Of a stretch of 64,000 nucleotides of DNA, positions 24,445-33,439 are shown piece after piece. This DNA is from Plantactinospora endophytica. Its GTDB lineage: Bacteria; Actinomycetota; Actinomycetes; Mycobacteriales; Micromonosporaceae. Each line of letters starts with the position of its first letter. Positions within the stretch are counted from its first letter, which is position 1. Both the position numbers and the translations under genes were made by a program. Location: positions 372,001-436,000 of the forward strand of contig NZ_BONW01000013.1 in NCBI RefSeq assembly GCF_016862915.1, given 5' to 3'. The notes beneath the pieces were generated by a model that was given only the letters and a program-made list of their open reading frames with translations, did no database searches and was not told where the DNA came from.

Positions 24445-26275
24445 GCTGGTCCTCGGGATCTCGGCGTTCTATCACGACAGCGCTGCGGCGCTCGTCCGGG
24501 ACGGGGTGCCCGTCGCGGCGGCGCAGGAGGAGCGTTTCACCAGGAAGCGGCACGACCCGTCGTTTCCCGCGCAGGCGGTCCGGTACTGCCTCGACGAGCT
24601 GGGAGTCTCGCTCGGCGACGTCGCCGCGGTCGCCTACTACGAGGACCCCCGGCTGAAGTTCCGCAGGGTACTGGCCACCCTGGTGGGTACGGCACCGACC
24701 GGCTTCACGTCGTTCCGCGAGACGCTGCCCCGGTGGCTGCGGGCCGACGGCAAGCTCCGGGCGGTCCAGGTCGTCCGGCGTGAGCTCGAGTCGGCGGAGC
24801 TGGGGACGGTGCCGGAGATCGTGGTCCGGCGGCACCACGAGTCGCACGCGGCCTCGGCCTTCTTCCCCAGCCCGTACCGGTCGGCCGCGGTCCTGTGCGT
24901 CGACGGGGTGGGCGAGTGGGCGACCACCACGCTGTGGCACGGCCGGGACACCGCGCTCCGGCCGCTGGCCGAGATCCGGTTCCCGCACTCGCTCGGACTT
25001 CTGTACTCCGCCTTCACCTACTTCTGCGGCTTCAAGGTCGACTCCGGCGAGTACAAGCTGATGGGCCTGGCCCCGTACGGCCGGCCCCGGTACGCCGACC
25101 TGATCCGGGAGCGTCTGATCGACGTCAAGCCGGACGGCTCGTTCCACATGGACATGCGGTACTTCGAATACCTGCGCGGGCAGGTGATGACCGGCCGGGC
25201 GTTCGAGAAGCTCTTCGGCGGTCCCCGGCGTACCCCGGAAGGGCCGTTGACGGAGCGCGAGTTCGATCTGGCGGCCTCCGTGCAGGACGTCACCGAGGAG
25301 GTGATGCTCGGCCTGGCGCGCACCGCCCGGGAGCGGACCGGGGAGTCCACGCTCTGCCTGGCCGGCGGGGTGGCGTTGAACTGTGTCGCCAACGGGAAGA
25401 TCGTCGACAGCGGGCTCTTCGACGAGGTGTGGGTGCAGCCGGCGGCCGGCGACGCCGGGGGAGCGCTGGGCGCCGCGTTGGCGGTGGCGATGGACCGGGG
25501 AGCGGCGCGTGGCCACGTCGGCAGCGGGCGGGACGCGATGTCCGGCGCGCTGTTGGGTCCGGCGTTCGGCGACGCGCAGATCGCCGACTACCTGCGCAGT
25601 CGTCGGATCCCGTACCACCGTCTGGACCCGGAGCGTCTGGTGGACGACGTCGCGGCGGCGCTGGCCGACGGCAAGATCGTCGGATGGTTCCAGGACCGCA
25701 TGGAGTTCGGCCCGCGTGCGCTGGGTGCCCGTTCCATCCTGGGTGATCCCCGCGATCCGGCGATGCAGTCCGCGATGAACCTCAAGATCAAGTTTCGTGA
25801 GTCGTTCCGCCCGTTCGCGCCCGCGGTGCTGGCCGCCGAGGCCAAGGACTACTTCGACCTCCGCCAGGAGAGCCCGTACATGTTGCTGGTGGCGCAGGTG
25901 GCGGCGGCCCAGCAGGTACCGGTGACCGAGACCGGCGCGACCGGCATCGACCTGTTGCGGGTACGGCGCTCCACCATTCCCGCCGTCACCCATGTCGACG
26001 GCTCCGCGCGGGTGCAGACCGTCACCCCGGACAGCAACCCCGCCTACCACAAACTGCTCACCGCCTTCAGAGCCCGCACGGGATGCCCGGTACTCGTCAA
26101 CACCTCGTTCAACGTCCGTGGCGAACCGATCGTGAGGTCGCCGCACGACGCATACACCTGCTTCATGCGTACGAACATCGACATGCTCGCCATCGGCAAC
26201 TTCCTGCTGCACAAGAGCGAGCAGCCCGCGTGGTCCGAGGAGAGCGACTGGCGAGCCGAGATTCCCCTGGATTGA
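24437..26275 (+). CDS. NodU/CmcH-family O-carbamoyltransferase
   Basis: A 612-residue carbamoyltransferase that transfers the carbamoyl group of carbamoyl phosphate to a hydroxyl through carbamoyl-adenylate. The N-terminal Kae1/TsaD-like domain shows LGISAFYHDSAAAL, the metal-binding HHESHAASAFF, and LCVDGVGE. The C-terminal YrdC-like region has MEFGPRALGARSIL and NTSFNVRGEP. Length and order are normal. Context with an SGNH protein, a DUF5989-like peptide (22054) and an SxtJ-like peptide (26317) mirrors the SxtI/J/K set of saxitoxin and polysaccharide loci. The acceptor may be a sugar, inositol or hydroxyalkyl phosphonate; this is inference. Confidence 0.93.
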   Translation: MSELVLGISAFYHDSAAALVRDGVPVAAAQEERFTRKRHDPSFPAQAVRYCLDELGVSLGDVAAVAYYEDPRLKFRRVLATLVGTAPTGFTSFRETLPRWLRADGKLRAVQVVRRELESAELGTVPEIVVRRHHESHAASAFFPSPYRSAAVLCVDGVGEWATTTLWHGRDTALRPLAEIRFPHSLGLLYSAFTYFCGFKVDSGEYKLMGLAPYGRPRYADLIRERLIDVKPDGSFHMDMRYFEYLRGQVMTGRAFEKLFGGPRRTPEGPLTEREFDLAASVQDVTEEVMLGLARTARERTGESTLCLAGGVALNCVANGKIVDSGLFDEVWVQPAAGDAGGALGAALAVAMDRGAARGHVGSGRDAMSGALLGPAFGDAQIADYLRSRRIPYHRLDPERLVDDVAAALADGKIVGWFQDRMEFGPRALGARSILGDPRDPAMQSAMNLKIKFRESFRPFAPAVLAAEAKDYFDLRQESPYMLLVAQVAAAQQVPVTETGATGIDLLRVRRSTIPAVTHVDGSARVQTVTPDSNPAYHKLLTAFRARTGCPVLVNTSFNVRGEPIVRSPHDAYTCFMRTNIDMLAIGNFLLHKSEQPAWSEESDWRAEIPLD

Positions 26276-26316
26276 GCGTCCCGCCGACCCCATTCACCCC
26301 GGAGGCTGCGCAAGCG

Positions 26317-26463
26317 ATGGCTCCCCTGCTGCTCTTCACATATCTGCTGGTCGCCACACCGCTCGGCTGGGCGAGCCGGCTCGTGCACGACCCGTTGACG
26401 CGACGGCGACGGCGGCGGGCGACCACCTACTGGACCGCATCCTCGGAAGGAAGAGGAACATGA
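26317..26463 (+). CDS. 48-residue SxtJ-like membrane peptide
   Basis: A small gene with a GGAGG site before the ATG at 26317; its stop overlaps the next ATG (ATGA). It encodes one hydrophobic segment (PLLLFTYLLVATPLGW) followed by RLVHDPLTRRRRRR and TTYW. The order TPLG, then RL, then DPL, then a basic run and YW matches the end of SxtJ-family membrane proteins that accompany NodU-type carbamoyltransferases. The usual first half is missing, so this appears to be a one-helix minimal version. It probably anchors or activates the carbamoyltransferase encoded just upstream; this is inference from pattern and position. Confidence 0.68.
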   Translation: MAPLLLFTYLLVATPLGWASRLVHDPLTRRRRRRATTYWTASSEGRGT

Positions 26464-27182
26464 CCCTGGCCGATCTGAGTCTGCCCAACTACCTGGGGCG
26501 TCTTACCGGCAGCATGCTGCACGACGCGATGGAGGCCGGCGACGGCTTCGCGACCTTCGACTGCGACAGCGAGGAGGCATTCCTCCAGGCAGCCCAGGAG
26601 TACGGCGTGGTGCTGCCGCACCGCGACGCGGATGCCCGTGGCATCACGTACCTGCGCAACACACCGGGCCTGGGCCGGGACCGTGGCATCGGCTTCACCA
26701 GGGAAACCCTTCGGCCGCATACCGATCGCCCGGCCATCAAGACGCCGCCCAGGGTGCTGCTGCTCTGGTGTCGCAGCGCGAGCACCGACGGCGGCGACGC
26801 CACGGTCCTGCGCGGGACCGACGTGGTCGCCCGGCTGAAGGAGATCGACCCGCAGGCCCTGGCGGCATTCTGCGAGCCCGACGCGGCGATCTTCCGCACC
26901 GGCACCGACGAGATGGTCAGCCCGGTCTTCCGGATGCACGACGGAGTTCTCCAGGAGGTGCGGCTGCGCTACGACCCGTACGTCTACTTCGCCGTGGACG
27001 CCGCCCACGCGCTGCCGGCCCTGGAACGTGCGTTGAAGGAGGCGGAACAGGCGTTCCCGTTGAGCCCCGGCAAGGGATATGCGCTCCGCAACGACCTCTG
27101 GTTCCACGGGCGCCGGGCCTATTCCGGCGGTCGGGAGATGCTGCGGATCATGATCGGCGGCAAGCACGCCACGGATCGGTAG
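26460..27182 (+). CDS. TauD/TfdA-like Fe(II)/2-oxoglutarate dioxygenase
   Basis: A 240-residue double-stranded beta-helix oxygenase. The iron-binding HTD (in RPHTDRPAIKTPPR, about residues 80-93) and distal His followed by the 2-oxoglutarate-binding Arg (FHGRRAYSGGREMLRI, about 218-233) are intact. It is shorter than TauD (about 280). Translation is coupled to the SxtJ-like peptide. In this cluster it could hydroxylate the carbamoylated product. It could also hydroxylate methylphosphonate to hydroxymethylphosphonate, which would feed the PhpE-like enzyme at 30475. Neither has been shown. Confidence 0.88.
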   Translation: MTLADLSLPNYLGRLTGSMLHDAMEAGDGFATFDCDSEEAFLQAAQEYGVVLPHRDADARGITYLRNTPGLGRDRGIGFTRETLRPHTDRPAIKTPPRVLLLWCRSASTDGGDATVLRGTDVVARLKEIDPQALAAFCEPDAAIFRTGTDEMVSPVFRMHDGVLQEVRLRYDPYVYFAVDAAHALPALERALKEAEQAFPLSPGKGYALRNDLWFHGRRAYSGGREMLRIMIGGKHATDR

Positions 27183-27319
27183 GTCAGGCCCGGCGACGTC
27201 ACGCGGACCGGTCGGGACGGACTGTTCACGAGGTGGGCAGCGCGCCGGTGGGCGGCGACTCCGACCGTCGGCGAGCCGCCCGGCCAGCAGAGGCCCTTCG
27301 ACAACTTCTGGAGTAGATG

Positions 27320-29047
27320 GTGTGCGGAATCTTTGGCGGCGTCGGGGTCAGCGAGCAGGAAGCCCGGATCGCCCTCGAAAACATCAACCGGGGCAACGAC
27401 GGGATCACGGTCCGGGCCTACCGGGACGTCGTGCTGGGCAGCCGACGCCACCTGGTCAAGATCTCCAACAAGGAAGGCGTCCGCGAAGGCCAGTCGGACC
27501 AGCCGTACGACTCCGACGACCGTCCCGTCTCGCTCGTCTTCAACGGCGAGTTCTACAACTTCGACGAGCACAGGGCCGGCCACCTCGGGTACGCCCCCTT
27601 CAAGACCGAGGGCGACACCGAGGTCTTCCTCAAACTCTACGAAGCCGAGGGCATCGACTTCCTCAAGCGCCGGGACATCGACTCGATGTTCGCCCTCGGC
27701 ATCCTGGACCGCGAGGCGAACAAGCTCTACGTCACGCGCGACTGGCCGGGTCGCGTACCGCTGTTCTACTACTACGACAAGGACAGCCGTACGTTCCTGT
27801 TCTCCAGCCAGTTGAGTGGTCTCCGGACGCTGGACCGGGTCGACCTCAACAACGCGCACGAGTTGGTTCCGGGCCACTACCTGGCGCTGGACCTCGACAC
27901 GTTCGAGCTCGAAGACACCTGCTACTACCAGGTGAAGGCGATCAAGAAGGACCAGGAGATCCTCGACATCGGCCTGGAGCTCCACCAACGCCTGCACCAG
28001 AGCGCGCGGAACCGGACGATGGGGGACGTGCCGATCTGCACGATGCTCTCCGGCGGGATCGACAGCCTGATGACGACGTACTACGTACTGTCCAATATCG
28101 ACTTCCGGAACGTCTCCTACCAACCGACGTCGTACGTCTTCGCCGTCGAGGGGTTCGATTCGCCGGACATCCGCCGGGCGAAGATCGCCGCCGAGGGTTT
28201 CCGGGACATCGGGCTCGTCCACAAGGAGGTCTACGCGACGGGCGAGCAGCTCGTCGAGGACCTTCCGGACATCATCACGCTCTTCGAGATGCGGAACATC
28301 AAGGCGTTGAGCGTCTACCCGCTGCCGATCTACTACTACCTCGCACCGGTGATGAAGGCGGACGGGTTCAAGGTGACGATCGGCGGGCACGGCGTCGACG
28401 AACTCCTCGGCGCCTACGACAACTGGAAGGAACTCAACAAGCCGCACGCCGTCCAGTCCACCTATGCCGCGCGCCTCCTGTTCATCAACAACATCTGGGA
28501 GAACATGATGCGCCGGGCCTCCATCATCTTCATGGAGCAGGGGCCGATCGAAGCGCGGTTCCCCTTCCTACAGCCAGCCGTCTGCGAGTATCTTCTCGGC
28601 GTCGATCCCAAGTGGCTCAGCATCAGCCCGCACAACGTCGAACTGATGCTGGACCTGATCTCGAAGCGGGCCGGACCTCGGGAGGACTGGGGGGACAAGC
28701 TCCCCTGGATCCACGACTACCTCGTCAGGTACCTCGACGCGGGCGGAAAGCCGCCGGAGGGGTTCGACGAGGGCCAGCGGACGGACGTCGAGAAGCTGTT
28801 CTGGAAGTTTCCGCTCATGGTCGCCGGGATGCACGCCTCGGCCGAGTCCTACCTGCCCTTCCACCTGCTCTTCAACGCGAAGCTCCGGGGCCAGCACGGC
28901 GCGGGGATCAGCTCGCTCGAACCCCGGATCGTGCAGCGGTACTCGCACCTGGGCGACACCGACATCGAGATCTACCGCGCGATGGTGACCAGCGCGTTCC
29001 GGCTCAGGGACGGGTGGTTCAGGAAGCCGGTCAAGCGTGGCGCGTGA
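27320..29047 (+). CDS. Asparagine-synthetase-like glutamine amidotransferase
   Basis: A 575-residue two-domain amidotransferase. The N-terminal Ntn glutaminase needs Cys as residue 2 after Met removal. I therefore start at the GTG at 27320 (giving MCGIFGG) rather than the ATG three bases earlier; GGAG lies about seven bases before this GTG. The glutaminase NGEFYNF motif and the ATP-pyrophosphatase LSGGIDS and GGHGVDELLGAY motifs are present. The family makes amides from aspartate or other carboxylates through acyl-AMP, and relatives in natural product clusters join unusual nitrogen nucleophiles. No asparagine-metabolism genes are nearby. It may amidate a phosphonate-bearing carboxylate made by the next enzyme. 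Confidence 0.9.
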   Translation: MCGIFGGVGVSEQEARIALENINRGNDGITVRAYRDVVLGSRRHLVKISNKEGVREGQSDQPYDSDDRPVSLVFNGEFYNFDEHRAGHLGYAPFKTEGDTEVFLKLYEAEGIDFLKRRDIDSMFALGILDREANKLYVTRDWPGRVPLFYYYDKDSRTFLFSSQLSGLRTLDRVDLNNAHELVPGHYLALDLDTFELEDTCYYQVKAIKKDQEILDIGLELHQRLHQSARNRTMGDVPICTMLSGGIDSLMTTYYVLSNIDFRNVSYQPTSYVFAVEGFDSPDIRRAKIAAEGFRDIGLVHKEVYATGEQLVEDLPDIITLFEMRNIKALSVYPLPIYYYLAPVMKADGFKVTIGGHGVDELLGAYDNWKELNKPHAVQSTYAARLLFINNIWENMMRRASIIFMEQGPIEARFPFLQPAVCEYLLGVDPKWLSISPHNVELMLDLISKRAGPREDWGDKLPWIHDYLVRYLDAGGKPPEGFDEGQRTDVEKLFWKFPLMVAGMHASAESYLPFHLLFNAKLRGQHGAGISSLEPRIVQRYSHLGDTDIEIYRAMVTSAFRLRDGWFRKPVKRGA

Positions 29048-29078
29048 CGGGGCGTACGACGGGGAGGTGACGACCGCG

Positions 29079-30473
29079 ATGTTGCTGATCGACGGCGAGT
29101 GGCTGGAGACGGACGACAGGATTGCCGTTCGTAACCCGTTCAACAACGAGATCGTCGGCTATGCCTCGCGGGCGACCCGGGAGCAGACGCTGGCTGCGGC
29201 GAGGCACGCCAAGGCGTACGAGTCGAACCTCACGGCCTTCGACCGGTACGAGATTCTCGCCAACACCGCCGCCCAGATCGAGCGCGACGAAGCGGAGTTC
29301 GTCGCCCAGATCGTCGCCGAATGTGGCGCCTGCGTGCAGGAGGCACAAAAGGAGGTACGGCGCGCCGTCACCCTGCTCAGGGTCTGCGCGGAGGAGGCCA
29401 GGCGCATCTCCGGCGAGGCGATCCCCACCGACGTCACCGCCGACCGGAAGCGGAACCTCGCGGTGACGCTCCGGGTGCCGGTCGGTCTCGTCTGCGCCAT
29501 CACCCCCTTCAACCGGCCGCTGAACCAGGTCGTGGTGAAACTCGCGCCGGCCATCGCGGCGAACAACTCGGTCATCCTCAAACCGTCCGAGAAGACGCCG
29601 CTGAGCGCGGTGAAGTTTGTGCGGTGCCTGATCGCGAACGGGTTGCCGGCCAGGATGGTCTCCGTCGTGACCGGCGACCCCCGCGAGGTCGGCGAAACCC
29701 TCGTGACCTGCCCCGACGTCGACATGATCACCTTCACCGGGAGCCGCGCCGTCGGCGAACGCATCGCCAGGAGTGCGGGGATGATTCGCACGGCGTTCGA
29801 ACTCGGTGACAGCGGTGCCCTGGTCGTGCTCGACGACGCCGACCTGGCCCTCGCCGCGGACGTCGCCGCGAAGGGCGCCTTCGCGACGGCCGGGCAGTCG
29901 TGCCGGGGCGTGAAACGACTCCTGGTCCAGGAGGGCGTGGCGGACCGGTTCGCCGAACTGCTCGTCGACCAGGCGAAGAAGATCAGGTTCGGCGACCCCT
30001 TCTCGACACAGAACGACATCGGCTGCCTGATCGACGAGCCGGCCGCGCGGGCCGTGGAACAGCGCGTGAGCGAGTCGGTGGAGTCCGGAGCGAAGCTGCT
30101 CTACGGGCCGCCCCGGGAGGGCGTGGTGCTGGGTCCCCAGGTTCTCGACTTCGTTCCGAAGGACTCGGCGCTGGTCCGCGAGGAGACCTTCGGGCCGTGC
30201 GCCCCGATCGTCCGCGTCAAGGACCTCGACGAGGCCGTCGAGTGCATAAACGGCGGGGACTACGGCCTGCAGACCGGGGTCTTCACCGCCGACATCAGGC
30301 TGGCGTTCGAGGCGGCGCGGCGGATCAGGTCCGGCGCCGTCATCATCAACGACGGCCCGCAGTTCGAGTCGCCGTTCATCCCCTTCGGCGGCGTGAAGAA
30401 GAGCGGCCTCGGGCGCGAGGGCGCGAGGTTCGCCATCGAAGAGATGACCACCGTCAAGACCATCGTCTTTTAG
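29079..30473 (+). CDS. Aldehyde dehydrogenase, probable phosphonoaldehyde dehydrogenase
   Basis: A 464-residue NAD(P)-dependent aldehyde dehydrogenase. Conserved parts include ITPFNRPLNQ, KPSEKTPLSA, FTGSRAVGERIA, FELGDSGALVVLDDADL and the nucleophile in GQSCRGVKR, with EETFGPCAPI later. An ATG at 29079 preceded by GGGGAGG is chosen over 29037, which overlaps the amidotransferase gene. Close context with a D-2-hydroxyacid-dehydrogenase-like gene recalls PhpE and PhpJ of phosphinothricin biosynthesis, where phosphonoformaldehyde is oxidised to phosphonoformate. Phosphonoacetaldehyde to phosphonoacetate is the main alternative. Confidence 0.88.
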   Translation: MLLIDGEWLETDDRIAVRNPFNNEIVGYASRATREQTLAAARHAKAYESNLTAFDRYEILANTAAQIERDEAEFVAQIVAECGACVQEAQKEVRRAVTLLRVCAEEARRISGEAIPTDVTADRKRNLAVTLRVPVGLVCAITPFNRPLNQVVVKLAPAIAANNSVILKPSEKTPLSAVKFVRCLIANGLPARMVSVVTGDPREVGETLVTCPDVDMITFTGSRAVGERIARSAGMIRTAFELGDSGALVVLDDADLALAADVAAKGAFATAGQSCRGVKRLLVQEGVADRFAELLVDQAKKIRFGDPFSTQNDIGCLIDEPAARAVEQRVSESVESGAKLLYGPPREGVVLGPQVLDFVPKDSALVREETFGPCAPIVRVKDLDEAVECINGGDYGLQTGVFTADIRLAFEAARRIRSGAVIINDGPQFESPFIPFGGVKKSGLGREGARFAIEEMTTVKTIVF

Positions 30474-30474
30474 G

Positions 30475-31500
30475 ATGCCCGTGAAACCCCTCGTTGTTTA
30501 CACCGATCCATTCTGGGCGCTCGAAAACGGGGCAGTGAACCCGGCGCTGGCGGCCGTCGAGCGGGACGTGTTCGGCGACAAGGTCGACCTCCGTTTCGGC
30601 GTGGTCGAGAACGGTGCCTACGTGAAGAGCGGCGAGCGCTTCGTCGACAACCTGAGAGGCGCGTCCGCACTCGCCATCTACCGGGCACAGATGACCGAGG
30701 AGGTCTTCGCGGCGATCCGCGGCGACGTCAAGGTCATCGGCCGGCAGGGCGTCGGGTACGACAACATCGGTCTGCCGTTCCTGGAACCGAACGGCATCTT
30801 CGGGTTCAACGTCCCGGACTACTGCGTCGACGAGGTCTCCACGCACACGATGTCCCTCGTACTCGCCCTGGAGCGGCACGTCTGTCTCCAGAACGACCAT
30901 CTCAAACGGGGGCAGTGGGACATCTACGACGGCGGGTACCCGCGTCGGCTCCAGGGACTGACGGTCGGGATCATCGGGCTGGGCCGGATCGGCAAGGCCA
31001 CCGCCCAGAAGATCCGAAACTTCTACGGCAAGGTGATCAGCTACGACCCGTACATCCACGGCGATCACATGATCGGGTACGGCGTGCAGAAGCGGCACAC
31101 CCTGCCGGACCTCCTGGCGGAGGCCGACGTCGTCATCCTGCACTGCCTGCTGAACGACGAGACGAAGAACCTGGTCGGCGACTCGTTCCTGGGGCACATG
31201 AAGGACGACGCGTTGCTGGTGAACACGGCGCGCGGCGGACTGGTGGATCCGAAGGCGGTCCACGACGCCCTCGCCGCAGGTCGGATCGGCGGTTACGCGA
31301 GCGACGTCTTCTCGCCGGAGGACCCGAACGACCACGAGTGGAACCGGAAACTGTTGCAGTTCGACCAGGTGATCGTCACCTCCCATCGCGCGTTCCTGTC
31401 CGCCGACTCGGAACTGAGTCAGCGGCGGCGGGTCGCCGAGGAGATCCTGCACGTCCTGGAAACGGGCCGCCCACCACGCTGGGGGAGTCTCACCGAGTAG
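30475..31500 (+). CDS. D-2-hydroxyacid dehydrogenase-like, PhpE-type hydroxyphosphonate dehydrogenase
   Basis: A 341-residue member of the D-3-phosphoglycerate/formate dehydrogenase family. The NAD-binding loop GIIGLGRIGKATA is at about 162-174, the catalytic Arg in NTARGGLVD, the Glu in FSPEDP and the His in TSHRAF. In phosphinothricin biosynthesis the related PhpE oxidises hydroxymethylphosphonate to phosphonoformaldehyde. The gene follows the aldehyde dehydrogenase by one base, so the pair would act in sequence. If the upstream oxygenase really makes methylphosphonate, this enzyme needs another hydroxylated substrate. A role in serine-type primary metabolism is unlikely given the context. 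Confidence 0.88.
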   Translation: MPVKPLVVYTDPFWALENGAVNPALAAVERDVFGDKVDLRFGVVENGAYVKSGERFVDNLRGASALAIYRAQMTEEVFAAIRGDVKVIGRQGVGYDNIGLPFLEPNGIFGFNVPDYCVDEVSTHTMSLVLALERHVCLQNDHLKRGQWDIYDGGYPRRLQGLTVGIIGLGRIGKATAQKIRNFYGKVISYDPYIHGDHMIGYGVQKRHTLPDLLAEADVVILHCLLNDETKNLVGDSFLGHMKDDALLVNTARGGLVDPKAVHDALAAGRIGGYASDVFSPEDPNDHEWNRKLLQFDQVIVTSHRAFLSADSELSQRRRVAEEILHVLETGRPPRWGSLTE

Positions 31501-31571
31501 ACCGACGCCAGTCGCGGTCCGGTGGATTCCGGCCGGCTCCGCCGTGTGCCAATGGGGGAAGAGAGGAACAG

Positions 31572-32636
31572 ATGGGTCGGGTCGTGCGCTTCGCATCACC
31601 GCGAGAAGTGACAATCGTCGAGGAGGAGGACGCGGAACTGGCACCGCCGGAGGTGCGGATCGCCACCCTCTTCTCCGGCATCTCCGCCGGCACCGAGATG
31701 TCCTACTATCGCGGCACCAATCCGTACCTGAGCAAGCGCTGGGACCCCGACCAGCGGCTGTTCCGGCAGGTCGGCGACGACGGTGCGGCGACGACCCTTT
31801 CCTATCCGATCGACGGCAAGGGCCACGAGGAGGTCGGTGCCGTCGTCGAGGTGGGCACCGAGGTCGACGACGTCGTACCGGGCGAGATCGTCTGGGGCAA
31901 GTGGGGGCACCGGAGTTCGACGGTGAAGCCGGCCGACTACGTACGCCGGCGCAGGCTGCCGGTCGGGACGGATCCTCTCCTCGGCGTCTTCTCCCAGATC
32001 GGCGCGATCGCCCTCAACGTGGTCCTGGACGCGGACATCCATGTCGGCGAGACGGTCGCGGTGTTCGGCCTCGGGGTGCCCGGTCAGATCGTCGCTCAGT
32101 TGGCGCGGCGCAACGGTGCCGAGGTGATCGCCGTCGATCCCCACGACAGCCGGCTCAAGACCGCCGCGTCGCTCGGCGCCACCCACACCGTCAACGCCAA
32201 CGAGGGCTCGGTCGGCGAGCGGATCCGCGAGCTGACCGACGGGCGGGGAGCCGATGTCGCGCTCGAGGTGACCGGCTCGTACCGGGCGCTCCACGAGGCG
32301 GTCCGGTCCGTCTCCTACAACGCCCGGGTGGTGGCCGCCGGGTTCTTCCAGGGCGAGGCCGCCGGGCTCGCGCTCGGGGAGGAGTTCCACCACAACCGGG
32401 TCGAGCTCAGGTGCTCACAGATCTCCGGCGTCTCGCCGCAGCTCGGCCACCGGTGGAACGAGGAGCGGCTCCAACGTACGGTCATGGGCCTCGCCGCGTC
32501 GGGCAGGCTCCAACTCGAACAACTGGTGACGGAGGTCCTGCCGGTGGAGCGGGCTGCGGAGGCATTCGAGCTGCTCGACAACTCGCGGGAGCGGGTCCTC
32601 CAGGTGGTGCTCACGTTCGAGGACGGTGCCGAGTGA
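31572..32636 (+). CDS. Zinc-type MDR dehydrogenase (BchC/sorbitol dehydrogenase-like)
   Basis: A 354-residue medium-chain dehydrogenase. It has FSGISAGTE in place of the usual catalytic Cys region, KGHEEVGAVVEVG, the coenzyme-binding VAVFGLGVPGQIVAQLARRNGAEV (about 160-182) and an Asp suited to NAD. The SGISAGTE form is shared with BchC-type and other unusual MDR enzymes. It is followed by a TIM-barrel isomerase with GTGA overlap, a pair often seen in polyol, inositol or sugar acid pathways. It may oxidise a hydroxyl of an inositol or sugar part of the product. Confidence 0.85.
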   Translation: MGRVVRFASPREVTIVEEEDAELAPPEVRIATLFSGISAGTEMSYYRGTNPYLSKRWDPDQRLFRQVGDDGAATTLSYPIDGKGHEEVGAVVEVGTEVDDVVPGEIVWGKWGHRSSTVKPADYVRRRRLPVGTDPLLGVFSQIGAIALNVVLDADIHVGETVAVFGLGVPGQIVAQLARRNGAEVIAVDPHDSRLKTAASLGATHTVNANEGSVGERIRELTDGRGADVALEVTGSYRALHEAVRSVSYNARVVAAGFFQGEAAGLALGEEFHHNRVELRCSQISGVSPQLGHRWNEERLQRTVMGLAASGRLQLEQLVTEVLPVERAAEAFELLDNSRERVLQVVLTFEDGAE

Positions 32637-33439
32637 GCGCCGGGATGAGGCTGGGCGTGCAGGACCGGTCGCTGGAGGGACGGAGCCTGGAGGAGAAGTG
32701 GCGGTTCGCGACGGCTCTCGGCTTCGACGGCATCGAGCTGCGCGGCGGCCCGGAGTTCGCCGACCGGCTGGACGAGCTCAGGCGGGCGCGCCGGGCCGGG
32801 GTGGTCATGCCCTCGGTCTGCGTGGCGATGGACCACTTCATCGGGGACTTCGACGAGGAGAAGCGGCGGGACGCGATCCAGGTCATGAAGACCCTGCTCT
32901 CGGTGATCGTCGAGGCCGGAGGATTCGGCGCGATCACCCCGGCCTCGTTCGGGATGTTCTCCAAGCGGATGTCCCGGTCCGAACCGCCGCGCTCGGCGGA
33001 GGAGGACCGGGCCGTGCTCCTGGAGGCGCTCGCGGAACTGGGCGACCACGCCCAGCGGGTGGGCGGGGTGCTACTACTCGAACCGCTGAACCGGTACGAG
33101 GACTACATGGTGAACACGTTGGCCGACGGCGCCTCGCTCGTCCGCGAGATCGGACTGCCGACCGTCAGGCTGATGGCCGACACGTTCCACATGAACATCG
33201 AGGAGGCCGATCCTGCGGACTCGCTTCGCCGGCACGCCGACGTGCTGGGCCACGTCCAGGTCGCCGACAGCAACCGGCTGGAGCCCGGAGCCGGTCACTA
33301 CGACTGGAACGGCACCGTGTCCGCACTCGAAGAGATCGGCTACCAGGGCTGGCTGGTGCTGGAGTGCCGCCTGCTGAGCGGCCCGCCCAGCGTCGCGCTG
33401 CCCCCTGTCCCGGCAGTCCTCCGAGGGGGGCGGGGCTGA
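32633..33439 (+). CDS. Sugar phosphate isomerase/epimerase-like TIM barrel (IolE/IolI type)
   Basis: A 268-residue xylose-isomerase-like TIM barrel. Acidic and histidine metal-binding positions are seen in FDGIELRGG, LLLEPLNRYEDYM, LMADTFHMNIEE and HVQVADSNRLEPGAGHYDW. The family includes inosose dehydratase IolE, inosose isomerase IolI and hydroxypyruvate isomerase. The start is taken as a GTG that overlaps the previous stop (GTGA); ATG at 32645 is possible. Last gene of the plus-strand operon. With the MDR dehydrogenase it could remodel a cyclitol or sugar unit; this is inference. Confidence 0.85.
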   Translation: MSAGMRLGVQDRSLEGRSLEEKWRFATALGFDGIELRGGPEFADRLDELRRARRAGVVMPSVCVAMDHFIGDFDEEKRRDAIQVMKTLLSVIVEAGGFGAITPASFGMFSKRMSRSEPPRSAEEDRAVLLEALAELGDHAQRVGGVLLLEPLNRYEDYMVNTLADGASLVREIGLPTVRLMADTFHMNIEEADPADSLRRHADVLGHVQVADSNRLEPGAGHYDWNGTVSALEEIGYQGWLVLECRLLSGPPSVALPPVPAVLRGGRG

